NCBI GenBank assembly: GCA_029298735.1
Contig: JANSLP010000166.1
Location: 1-64,000 of the forward strand
DNA: 64,000 bases
From: Ophiostoma sp. CBS 140.51
Taxonomy: Eukaryota > Ascomycota > Sordariomycetes > Ophiostomatales > Ophiostomataceae
Direction: 5' to 3'
In this document: piece by piece, positions 51,377 through 61,825 of the stretch
How positions within the stretch are numbered: the first letter of the stretch is position 1
Layout of the letters: every line of letters begins with the position of its first letter
Notes under the pieces: model-generated
Told to the model about the DNA's origin: nothing
The model's database searches: none
The model's input: the letters and a program-made list of their open reading frames with translations, nothing else
Made by a program: the position numbers and the translations under genes

Positions 51377-53700
51377 TCACATCGTCCACTCGTCCCCAAA
51401 CACGGACAGCGTCGCCGGCCAGGTCATGTCGGAGTCGCCCATGAGGTCAAAGAGGTTTTGCAGGGGGTGGTCGTGCAAGCCGCCAGCATCTCCCGCGACA
51501 GCGGGGGGCGTCGAAGGATTGCCGTTACCGTTGATAGCATCAACTTCGGCCCCGTCACTTGTCGTCGCCGTCGCCGTCGCCGTCACCACCAACACCAACG
51601 ACGCTGCATTCGCCACCAGGGTGCCAATCTTGTCAATCGGGCGGAGAGCGCTGCCGCCGTCTCGAAAAATGTCGACGGCCAGTTGGGCAAGGCGGGCGAG
51701 GATGGACGCCGTGCGCGGTTTCGTGGGCGCGCGGTGAGCGGTGGACACCGGGGCCAGACTACACATCTGCAAGTCATCGTCGACTTGCCCCCTTACATAG
51801 CACAGCACCAAAAATATTAGGGCAAACGCGTGGGAGACCCAGATAGAGTCGACGGCGTGGTCGAGTGAGCGGCGGGCGAGGGGGTCGACCACAAACACGC
51901 CCAAAGGGAAGGTGGACGGGTCTTGGGACGAAAGGCTCCAGACGGACTCGGCAGCGCCCGTCGAGAGAGAAAAGAGAATCTGGGCAGCGGCGGTCAGGCT
52001 GGTCTCCAAAGCGCCCAGGACCCAGACCTGGAGGGGTGCCGTCTGGCGGGTGGTGTCGTCTGATGGACCTAGAGACAAGATGCGGCGCAAGGCAGAACTG
52101 TTGAGAGCAAGCTGGTACCACTGTAGTTGTTAGATAAATGCATACAATGAATATTCGATGATATTCGATGAACGAGATACACACCCTCAGTGATGTAAAC
52201 GGCAACTGGTTGTGCTGCATGTGCGTGTGCCTCAACTTGGGTAGCCAGTGTCTGTGTCGTCAGCAGAGTTCAAAATCATTGTCACAGCGGGGTTGCCTAC
52301 CTCTGCCAGTCTTCAAATCCCATGTTGGCCCGTTTGAGGACGTCAATGTTTCCAACGGTGATCGAGGACGGAGACGACGACGACAGGGCGCCTTCGGCAC
52401 CTCCTCTGCCGTCGGCACCCTCCCTCGCCCTCTGCAAAATACACGCCAGTTCCACCAGCGCGGCATACCGCCCGTCCCCCGGGAACTGCGCCAGTCGGTG
52501 CTGCCCAAACTCGCGGGCCATGCTCTCGACACGGGTGGAGTTGATCGATGAAGGGAGGCCGGACGTCAGCGTCAAGTTGCAGTCGTATGTCACGAGGTTG
52601 AGCCAGGTGCGGCTCTCTCTCAACAACGTCGAAGACGTCGTGCTGTTTACAAGCAGCGCTCTGCGCTCCAATCCCAAAAAAGAGGCATACCTCACCGCCA
52701 GACCAAACACTACCCATGCACTCAAGTCGTTGTACCGACTTTTTGGCTGCCCACTGTCCTGGTCCTGGTCCTGGTCCTGGTCCTGCGTGTAGGGCATCCA
52801 CTGGGAGTACAGCAACAAAGAACAGACGGCGTCCAGCGAAGCGTCGGAGGGTGTTGGTGTGAGCAAGAGACGAGAGATGCTGGTGTCCCAAAGAGACGAG
52901 ACTTGAAAGTAGCGGGGGTGCAGGCCGGTCGTGGTAGAAGACGACCAAAACTGCAGACCGATGCACACGACGGCCAAAAACACCAGTGGATGCGTCATTC
53001 TCAACTCGTCGACATCCCGTCCCAATTGCTCGTCCAAAAAGGGCGCCCACGGGTGGCAACTTGAAAAATAAGTGTCGACTGCTCTGCGTGCTTCTTGTTT
53101 TGTAAGAACGCCGAGACGGACTGGGTCGACCGTCGTTGTCGTCTGCCGCCGACCCTCTGTCGACTGCGATGTGCTCATGCTCTCGGGCGAAATGGCGCCG
53201 AGTGACTGCAGTGTAGCGATTGGTGCCTCCAGCTGGACAGTGTCCATGTTGAAGTCGGTCTGCGGAGCAGGAGGTCTTTCCACGTAGCGGCGGGGCGTGC
53301 TTTGAGGTGGTGGTGGTGACGGCACCCTTGACGGCACGGTGGGCGCCCTTTCGGGCGTTTCTCTCTGCGTCTTCGCGCGTCCCTCCAACTGCTCAATCCT
53401 CGCTTCGTGCATATCGATTCTTTGATGTAGGTCGACAACCAACTGCGACAGCCGCGCCGGACCCAGCTCGGGCTGCTGCTCTGTCCGGCTGTCCAGGTCC
53501 GTCTCAAACGAACACGTCGTCCCGTTGCTCGTGCATCGCTGGCAGGGTGTATTCAAGTCGAATGTGAAGCTAATGCTGTTGTCGGCGGCCCTCGGGAGAC
53601 AGCGCTGTTTTCGACTGCGGCACTGGAGACATGCTCGGGCTGTGCGTGGCTTCTTGGTCGGCCGGTCGTCGAGGCTGTCGTCTCTTCTGCCATCATCCAT
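51377..53700 (-). CDS. Zn2Cys6 fungal-type transcription factor (cluster regulator candidate)
   Basis: Three exons, 53700-52301, 52251-52185 and 52120-51377, giving 736 aa. The N-terminal binuclear zinc cluster has Cys24, 27, 34, 53, 56 and 63. The loop between Cys34 and Cys53 is 18 residues, longer than the usual 5-12. A coiled-coil-like dimerisation stretch (LHQRIDMHEARIEQLEGRA) follows around 90-110. The middle region (about 210-480) looks like the fungal-specific regulatory domain. A run of Asp-Gln pairs (DQDQDQDQD) comes from a hexamer microsatellite at about 52750-52790. The gene sits between the DUF3830 and aldolase genes and is likely to control this group. Confidence 0.85.
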
Positions 53701-54118
53701 GGTGAGGTCAGACGGAGTCGCTCTCTGGGAAAGGAAACAAAATAAACCTTTACAAATTGAGATGAAAGAAAGACAAAGTCAAGACGAATATTATGTTATT
53801 TACAAGCTCTTGCATTGGATGGCAGGCAGTATGCCGGGAACGACAAGATAAGAACTACCAGGTGTGGAGATGTAACTGTTCCTGTGTGGAGTAAAGATAA
53901 GAGAAATCCGTGTAAGTGCCCTGAAGGATACGGGCTTGTTTAGCGTGGGATATGCCAACGTTGCACTTTATTTTTCTCATTCTCTTTTCATCACATCTGT
54001 TGTTCTTACTTTGATCTAACGTTCTTTCTTTCGTCTGTAGTTTATGACTTTGCTTATTTTCTTATTTGCTTGTTTGATTATTTGACTATTTGACTATTTG
54101 ATTATTTTATGTTTACTT
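53701..54118. other. Spacer between regulator and aldolase genes
   Basis: AT-rich, with TATTTGACTATTTGA-type repeats at about 54058-54100. It contains the promoter of the regulator and the 3' flank of the aldolase. No gene is seen. Confidence 0.55.
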
Positions 54119-55281
54119 TCATCCCTTCTTTCCAGCCGCTTCAACCTCTCTCTCCAGAGTAAACATATCTTCGAATGCCTTCATCAGTTCTTCCCCCTCC
54201 CTCTCTTTGAGTGGCAGCAACGGCCGTCTCGGTGCAGCACCGTATCCGTGCACTTTGTTCAGGACGTATTCTACCACGTTAGCAAGTGAGCGACTATCAG
54301 TGATTCACGGGCGGAGCGTGGACCTACTCATCCCACGAATACCAGCCGGCATGGCATACGCGTCCGCACGGGCCAAAACGGACTGGATATGGTTGCGCTC
54401 GTCCACCTCTCCAGTGGACAACTCTTCTTTCGTCAACAGGCTCCATAGACGCATCGTCGCCGCCGGTGCATAGTTTGGTATCCCGCTGACGGTACCGTGT
54501 CCGCCGGCCTGGACCCATGGTGTGAGGTCGGCAATCACGCCGTCGAGGAGCAAGAACGGAAAGGGGCGGCAACTGTCAATCGACGGAGTTGTCCGCACCG
54601 TATGGGCCAGCTGCACGAGTTTGCCGACACTGCCGCCGCAGGTGAGCTTGACACCGCAAAGGTTGGGCGCGCGGCGGATGATGGTGTCAATGGTCTGGGC
54701 GGACATGTCTTGGCCTGCCGCGTTGGCAGGGAAGTTGTACAGAAAGAGGGGGATCTGCCGCGTAGCAGTCAGTAAACACGTCGACGCCGACAAATATCCT
54801 CGCTGCTGGGGACGTACAGGAGACCCCTCACTGATTTCCACATAGTACTGCACGACCTGCTCGACATCTTGGTTGAGGCCGGCGGCATAGTAGCCCGGCA
54901 AAATCACGAGCCCGGCATCGGCGCCTGCTGCGGCAGCATCGTGGGCCAGCCGAATCGTTTCGCGGGTGGAAGCGCCGCCGACGCCGGCCACAATCGGCGT
55001 CTTCGTCAAACCGTTCTCGTCCAATGTCTTGCGCACAAACCGGATGAGCTCGACCCGTTCCTCCGGTGACAAGTGGACGGCCTCGCCCAACGAGCCCAGG
55101 CAGAGAGGGACGATGCCGCGGCGGGCCAAATCTACCGTTGTTAGCAGTTGTCAATATCGTGGAGTGCGTTGTGTCACCGACTCAGTAAATGCTGCTTGCA
55201 GCTGGCATAGTCGATTTCCTGGTTGTCGTCGAAGAAGGTGGGCAATGGTCCATAGACGCCGGGGTTGAGTGAGCGGACCAT
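54119..55281 (-). CDS. DapA-superfamily class I aldolase (LGA1/KDG-aldolase-like)
   Basis: Four exons, 55281-55182, 55131-54818, 54754-54328 and 54270-54119, giving 330 aa. The splices give the family pattern: GVYGPLPTFFDDNQEIDYASC, LGSLGEAVHLS (GSLGE at 46-50), Tyr144 in LFLYNFP and the Schiff-base lysine K174 in GVKLTCGG, then GVIADL and a helical C-terminus. GVKLTCG is typical of fungal 2-keto-3-deoxy-acid aldolases such as LGA1, which split the substrate into pyruvate and an aldehyde. Lysine synthesis is unlikely, because fungi use the aminoadipate route. The first donor reads GTCGGT, a weak match, but no other choice keeps frame and family. The gene is divergent from the permease. Confidence 0.85.
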
Positions 55282-55948
55282 GCTGTGCTTGCTCTATGTC
55301 TAATGTTATCGTCGTGATGCTGCCAATATCGACAATTTTGGTCAAAACAACGTCCATACTTCACCCCTTCATCTCTTACATACACTCTTTGATATCTTCG
55401 TCCTGCCTCATCTTCATTGGTCGGCAACTGCTCCGACGGACCGACGTTTACATGTGCGCCAATCGTGTAAGTCTTATCTTTCGGCGCGTTCTTATCTCTT
55501 GTCAACACTTTCAGGACAGGGATCAACACGCTAAGTATTTACGTCCACCAACGCCATGATATTGATACGGTATCCTCCGTAGTGACATCTTTCGGCAGGC
55601 AAATAACTTATCCTTGAAAGCTCGACCCCGGTTTACCCCAGGAACCCTTGTGTCAGAATATCTATATCTTGCATCCTCTTCGTCTTTATCGTATATCTCG
55701 GCCGGTGAGCCGCGAGGCCGACCATGGGTGAGGAGCTCCTCAATGCGACGTCAAGTGTCTGCGACGACATCTTCAACAACCTCTATCTCGGCATGCATCC
55801 CGCGTCACCGACATCGTCAAGAGTAATCACATTACTTATAATGCCTGTAGATGATGCATGAGATCGTCAACATCCAGACCACAGCACTCCACACTCTTTA
55901 CCGTTTTACATTCTTTCATCCCAACGCCCATTCTCACTCCACCTCACA
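55282..55948. promoter_or_regulatory. Divergent promoter aldolase / amino-acid permease
   Basis: This is a 667-bp spacer between divergent start codons. It includes CGG-N4-CCG at 55703-55712, another possible Zn2Cys6 site, though with a different spacing from the one at 50556. The permease leader is C/T-rich. No gene is supported. Confidence 0.45.
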
Positions 55949-57723
55949 ATGGACTCCACCGGCGAGAAAAGCGCCCACAACTCGTCGGCTTCACCGGCAC
56001 CCAGTGAGCACCATGGCGACATTGTCGCTGCGTCTCCGGAAGCCACCACCGACTTTGACCTCCAACGTGAACTTCGTCCCCGCCACCTGCAAATGATTGT
56101 CATTGGCGGCGTCATCGGTACCGGTCTGTTTCTCGGCACGGGCGGCAACCTCCAGGACGGCGGGCCGGCCGGTTTACTGTTAAGCTACCTGCTGATGGCT
56201 TCTCTCCTCTACTCGGTCATGGTCGCTCTGGGCGAAATGGTGTCACAGTTCCCGATGCCCGGCGGACAGTTTGCCTTGGCCGCGCGGTTCGTGTCCCCCG
56301 AGTTGGGGTTTGCCATGGGCTGGCTCTACTGGTACAACTACATTGTCGTGCTGCCAGCGGAAATGTCCGCCGCGGCCGTCTTGATCTCGTACTGGACGCC
56401 CGCCGGCGACGTCGACTCCACCTGCACGGCCGGCATCTGCAACAATGCCATGTGGGTGGGACTGCTCCTCATCTTCGTGTTTGTGATTAATTACGCCGGC
56501 ACGCGCGTCTATGGCGAGATGGAATTTTGGTTTGCCTCCATCAAAGTCGTGACCATCTTGGGACTCATTATTGCCGGCATCGTCATTAGTGCCGGCGGCG
56601 GGCCCAACCATGAGCCGATTGGGTTCAAGTTTTGGCGCGAGACGGGCGGGTTCGTGCAGTACCAGGGGATCGCAGGCGCCAAGGGGAGGTTTCTGGGCTT
56701 CTTTGCCGACTTGATTAGTGCCGCTTTCGCCTTTATCGGTACCGAAATCGTCGCCATTGCCGCTGCCGAGACGGCCAACCCACAGAAGGCCGTGCCGCGC
56801 GCCGTCAAGGGGGTGTGGATCAGGCTTGTCCTCTTTTATTTGAGCAGCGCCTTTTTGATCGGCTTGCTTGTGTCTCCCACCGACCCGTCCCTCAACTTGA
56901 ACTCGACCGCCGCCAAGAGCCCCTTTGTCATTGCCATGACCAATGCCGGCGTGCACGTCTTGCCGTCGATTGTGAATGCCGCCCTCCTCACGAGTGCTTG
57001 GTCCGCAGGCGTGGCCGACCTGTTTGTGTCCTCGCGCACGCTCTACGGCCTCTACACTAGGGGGCACGCACCCAAGATTGTCGGCAAGGTCCGCAAAGAC
57101 GGCCTGCCGTGGGTCGCCGTCACCATTGGCGCCGCTTTTGCTCTGCTGTCCTTTATGGCCGCCAGCAAGAACGAGGCCGGCACCGTCTTTGGCTATTTCT
57201 CGAATATGACGGCCATTTGCGGCATGATTTCCTGGACCGCCATTCTGTGGACAAGCATCCGCTGGCACAAGGGACTCAAGCTGCAAGGCATCGACCGCAA
57301 CACCTTGGTTTACAAGGCTCCTCTGCAGCCCTACCTCAGCTACTACGGCCTCTGTGTCTCTGTCATGGTCATGATTTTTGGTGGATTCACGTCGTTCAGT
57401 AAGACCCCCACCTTGACAAATTTATTGATGACAGCATACTAACCTGCAGTCCACACGTTCAACGTCTCTTCCTTCATCACGACCTACTTCCCCATCCCCT
57501 TCTTTGCCGTCCTCTTCTTTGGCTACAAGTTTACCCAAAAGTCCAAGATTATCGACTACAAGGACATGGACTTTGTCTCGGGGTCGTCTATTCAAATTCC
57601 CAAGGAGGTAAGTAAACAAAAGACTTTCATTCAATAAGAGATTTTATCCAATGTTCCTCGAGTGCTAACATCCAACAGACCAAGAAAACATCATGGTGGA
57701 AGACGGCCTTTGATTATGCTTAG
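55949..57723 (+). CDS. Amino-acid permease (APC superfamily, YAT family)
   Basis: Three exons, 55949-57398, 57450-57607 and 57679-57723, giving 550 aa. The signature RHLQMIVIGGVIGTGLFLGTG opens the first membrane helix. GEMVSQFPMPGGQF, FAFIGTEIVAIAAAETANP and a C-terminal helix (FPIPFFAVLFFGYKF, in exon 2) complete the 12-helix pattern. The third exon encodes only the last 14 residues (TKKTSWWKTAFDYA). Family members import amino acids or close analogues with protons across the plasma membrane. Divergence from the aldolase gene suggests that it brings in the substrate of the group. Confidence 0.9.
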
Positions 57724-57976
57724 ACGAAATTGCTATTGTAAACAGAGAGTTGGGATGGAAGTAGAGACACAGTCGTAGCTACACAATACGGAAAATGCAC
57801 GGCCGTTTCGAGGCCAACATCTACAAAGCATCGGGTGAAATTTTGTAGTTTTTTGAGATGATGTAAGTAAATATTTACTTTGCGATATTGAATCCGGTTT
57901 CTAAGGAATTTTGGGATAAGATCAGAGGAACGTGCACCAAGGTGAGCCAAAATGAGGCCGGGTACAGCCGTGTTTC

Positions 57977-58857
57977 CTATTTCTTTATCTCCTTATCGAC
58001 GTGGCTGGCCGTCGTCTCGATTGCATCCGCCAAACCGACATTGACCGTGTCCTGGACTTTTTGGCGTGCGGTGTCTTCTTTCCCTGCTGGGGTAACCAAC
58101 GCGGCCACCTCATTCCGGACCAAGAGGGGGCGGTACTGTGTGTCGCTGAGCGCCTGGCCGAGGTTGCCGCCGACTTCACTCGCAAAGTCAATGTATCGAC
58201 GCTGCAAGCGTGCCCCTTTACGACCTCTGAAGCCTCGGAAGCTAGAGTTCAGCAAGGCCATGCCGAGCGGCCCGACCGTGTCGCCGAGCTGTCGTCGTAG
58301 AGACACAGTCACTCTTTCTGCATTCTGGGAGGTGTACTTTTTTGTGTTGTCTGGAAGTGTGGCAGTCGCATCCTGCGTAAAACAGGAGAATCTCGTGTGG
58401 ACATGGTCCTCATCCAAGGAAAACGCCGACAGTGGCAGCAAAAGTCCCTGTGCTTCGGCCAGCGAGCGTACATGCACCGCCTGGAGCATCGTTCCCCGGT
58501 GTAGCGCAGAACCATTCTTGTCTTGTATGTGTGTGTGCCCTCCAAATCGTAGCGGAGGGCCGCGGCAGCCGCGTGTGGGGGCAGGAGGCCGGTCCATAGA
58601 AAGATGAGCCTCTCAAAGGCGTGGATGGCAACCGACATGGCTTCGTGGAGACGGCAGGCGGCGTGGACCAGAGCGCTGGTGGTGGCTTCTTCGATGGCCA
58701 GGTATGCCTGGAGCTAGGGGGTTTTCCTGCCGGCGTATGGTGCAGAGGGTAGCAGTCTGGGGACGTGGATCGGTGTGTAAAGTGGGTTTGACGGCGGTGA
58801 TATGGCGTGGTTGGTTTCGATGTAGTCGTCATTGTTGTCGTCGTACCCAAAGTCGTG
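57977..58857 (-). pseudogene. Decayed gene of unknown family (stop and frameshift)
   Basis: Coding-like sequence continues over two frames on the minus strand. The upstream frame (about 58857-58535) reads sensible protein such as LQAYLAIEEATTSALVHAA but has an in-frame TAG at 58716-58714. It then passes at a CA/TG dinucleotide run (about 58526-58540) into the downstream frame, which reads on to a stop at 57977 (AEAQGLLLPLSAFSLDEDH, FASEVGGNLGQALSDTQY). The downstream 206-codon frame alone could be called a gene, but its first 40 residues are out-of-frame noise. I recognise no family. A missed intron or assembly error at the repeat are alternatives. Confidence 0.5.
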
Positions 58858-59071
58858 CTGGTATCATCGGTCAGCATGGCCTTTTTAATCGTCATTTGCG
58901 TCAATGAGTGTGCAGGAAACTCAAAAGTACAGTAAATTGTAAGACTGTAGAGATGGATATCCAAAAGACTGGGGATAGGCGGTCGTTAAATGTGTGCGGC
59001 GTGATGGTTGACTTCGCGCCATGTCATCTGGTCCCGAAGGTATCTTGGATGAAATATGATTCATCTACATT

Positions 59072-59883
59072 CTAGCTACCTAGATTCAAATCAACAACGG
59101 CAACAACGACAACGACAACGACAAGCGCCCCAGCAACCGCCGCCGCTTCGGCATCCTCCGGGCGCAGGCGCAGAAGGAAGGCGCGACCGCCAATCGCCAT
59201 CGCCACGGCCGAACGAGTCAAGGCCGCCACATGGGCATACTCGGCCTTTTTGATCTATCACCAAGTTAACAAACAATATCCCTCGCACCTTCCATACCCG
59301 GCTTGCTTTCTATTACACTTACCTTATTGGGGATGGCGCCCGACAGGCCGAAGCCTCTCTTGTGGCCGTCAACGGCCAGCACCACCTTCCACGCGAAGGC
59401 CCGCAGAGCAGGCGCCAACACGGCGTCGGCCGCGAGGCCGGCGCGACCCAGCATGGCATGCACAATGGCCAAAATGGCCTGACAGTCTCCTGCCATCAGG
59501 GAAGGAAGCTGCGTTGGTCAGTAAAGGTTCCTTCCTAATCTCAATCCATAAGTTAAACTTACAGGCCGGCAATTGCCCTTGCCGCGGCAAGAGGTGTGGG
59601 CGCAGCGGAGGGATCCGCCCACAAACACACACGCAGGAGCCGCCAGTGGCCCGGAGCCAGAAAACGCCGCGCGGAAGCAGTGGTAACACGGCAGGGGGGC
59701 GAGGTCGCTAGGCACCAGGAGGGCGCCCGCCACGCTCGTCGCCTGAGACTCCACCAGGACGGTAGGGAGGGCAGGCGTGGCCGGCGTAGGCGTGAACATG
59801 TCGACGTCGTCGTCCTCGTCGTACCAGAACGGAGCCACCAGGCGCTCCGCCTTGACTCGCGTCGCGGGAGGGGCGTCCTCCAT
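59072..59883 (-). CDS. Small hypothetical protein with Cys-rich centre
   Basis: Three exons, 59883-59563, 59508-59323 and 59254-59072, giving 229 aa with the start at 59883. The frame is open to an ATG at 60048, but that part would translate a poly-C run and an AT microsatellite, so I prefer the downstream ATG. The N-terminus is acidic (YDEDDDVDM). The centre has CYHC and then CAHTSCRGKGNC, possibly a degenerate zinc site. The first splice gives NCRPLPSLMAGDCQ and the second PNKIKKAEYAHVAALTRSAVAMA. The end has a run of Val from a GTT/GTC repeat. I recognise no family. Consistent donors (GTAAGT twice), phase 0 and open frames over all exons support a real gene. Confidence 0.5.
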
Positions 59884-59929
59884 ATCGTCGTCGTCCTCGC
59901 TGCTCGAGGCAGTGTGCGGCCGGTAATAT

Positions 59930-59949
59930 ATATATATAATTATATATTT
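59930..59949. repeat. AT microsatellite
   Basis: A run of AT dinucleotides upstream of the hypothetical gene, followed at about 59987-60000 by a run of at least 13 C. Both argue that the sequence is noncoding. Confidence 0.7.
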
Positions 59950-60048
59950 GTGGTTGTGGTTGTTGTTGGAGTTGTTGGTGGCTACCTCCCCCCCCCCCCC
60001 ACCATGTTGTTGGAGCTGCGGTCGCCGTACTCCCCAATCTTCCATCAA

Positions 60049-61720
60049 TCAAGAAATCAAGAAGCAACCGACAAGGGTGGCAGCGCACCGGCTACGGCGG
60101 CTGCGGCCGGGAGGCCGGCCGCCATGCGGCGACAATGGCGGGATCAAAGGGACCGGTGGGGGGAACCATAGGCGGGAGCTGGGGCGGGGAGCGCAGGCAC
60201 GGCTGGGAGGGGGCGGGCGACGGACCATGAATAAAGTTCGAAGCAAAAAGTGGCGATGATCAAGAAAGGGGAGAAAAGAAGAGAAGAAGAGAAGAAGAGG
60301 AGGGAGGGAAAAGTAAAGAAGAGGAGAAGAAAAGGGGGCAGGGGGGAAAGGAAAAACAACAACAAAAGTCAAGCAACTACACAAAAAAGGCAGGAATGAC
60401 GCGTCGACAGTGACAAGGAAAGTGCGACGGACGCATCGCAGCTTTCTCTTTTGAGCAGAAACATGAATAGGCAGGAGCGACCGCGACCATTTACTTTGTT
60501 GTCGTTGTCATAGCAGGAGCGACCTGCAGCAAAAGGCAGGTGCGACCCAAACTTGCAAGTCAAGGAAGGCACGATGAATAGGCTCGTCACTTAATGGCAG
60601 TTGCTACACTCAATCACACAAAAAAAAGCTGGATCCCAGTGCAAGATCGTGAAGTCCATCGTGATGCCTCAATTGCCGTCAACGAAAACCATATTTTCCC
60701 TTCCCCGCTAATCGTCTTCTGTGACATTTGACATCCCCTCATCCCCAACAATGCCATTTTCTCAAAAAGCTGCGGAGGGCACGAAAGAGGAAGTTGGGAG
60801 TGGTGTAAGTGGGTGTAAGTGGACAAGCTAGAAAGGAGAAGCGGACAAATTGAACCAAGGTCCATTGGCAGGACCACGTCTATTGACATATATGGATCAA
60901 ATGGAGAACTTCTAGAAGCTCGGCAGGCCGCTTTGCTCCTTTTCGCAGGCTTTTTGCTTTTATTTTGTATTTTATTTTCCACGCCCAGTTAAGCGAAGCA
61001 ATGCCGGTGGAATAGGATGCGGGCAAGTCGGCCAAGCTTGGGGGCTCTTTCAATAAGTGCGACGATTGTGAGGGGAAGGGCAGTGGGTAAAAGGCTGGAG
61101 TTTCCTATTTTGGACTGGAGGTGGGCTTGCAGGGGGGACGAAAGGTGAACAAGCACTGGTCGATACTGGGCGATACTGGGCGAGATTGGATGCGTCAGCC
61201 CCACTTCCTTAGCTTGTCTTCCAGGGCGACCCAGGCTCGCCAGGCTCGCCAGGGCCTCTCCAGGGCACTCCGCCCGTATCTCCAGCCAGTTACGTAAAGC
61301 TGCGATTAGCAGCAGATCCTCATGGCCTCCTCTCAGCGGCTTCCGGGGCATCTACCCTGCACAGCGCGATCCAACAATCGTGCTCGTCCAGTAACACTTT
61401 AATAGGTGCTCTACCCCGCAAACAAAGAGAGAGGCGAGGTCAAGCGAATGGACAAAAGAAAAGAAGACAAACGAAAAGACGAAAAAGAAAAAAGAAATAA
61501 TTCAAATTGCAACATCCAATCGCCATCGCAACATCCCTTTGTCCACTTACACCCCATCTTCCGTGTCTGACAGAACAAGACAATCTCCCGATCATCTCGA
61601 CAAACGTTTTGACAGCCGTTGAAATCGAAAAAGAAGACTTTCACCACAACCGACGATCTTCCCCAGATTCTCACGACGACATCGCATCGCATCGCATCAA
61701 ACAACGTCGCAGCCAAAGGT
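60049..61720. other. 1.7-kb gene-free interval with short dispersed repeats
   Basis: A purine-rich run (60256-60360) is followed by three copies of GGCAGGWGCGACC-like units (60470, 60512, 60535) and a weaker one at 60389. Further on are CGATACTGGG (about 61171-61190) and CAGGCTCGC (about 61231-61250) duplications. A 120-codon minus-strand frame at 60989-61351 has no family resemblance. Confidence 0.5.
60470..60548 (+). repeat. Three dispersed copies of GGCAGGAGCGACC-like unit
   Basis: Copies at 60470-60482, 60512-60524 and 60535-60547, with one or two differences between them and irregular spacing of 42 and 23 bases. Confidence 0.55.
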
Positions 61721-61825
61721 ATGCGACAATCAACGAAACGAGAAACGACACCACCAGAAGAACCAAATTTAAAGAAACAAAAGACGAGTACGGGCTCGCG
61801 CCCAACAACGACGTCCTCCTCGAAT

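Noticed and set aside
54119..55281. Calling the aldolase a lysine-biosynthetic dihydrodipicolinate synthase
   Set aside because: Fungi make lysine by the aminoadipate pathway, and GVKLTCG fits 2-keto-3-deoxy-acid aldolases better.
57888..58607. 239-codon plus-strand frame opposite the decayed gene
   Set aside because: Composition is Ser/Arg-rich without pattern. The minus strand reads more like protein on both sides of the frameshift.
60989..61351. 120-codon minus-strand frame
   Set aside because: No known domain, no neighbouring exon signals, and it overlaps short duplications.
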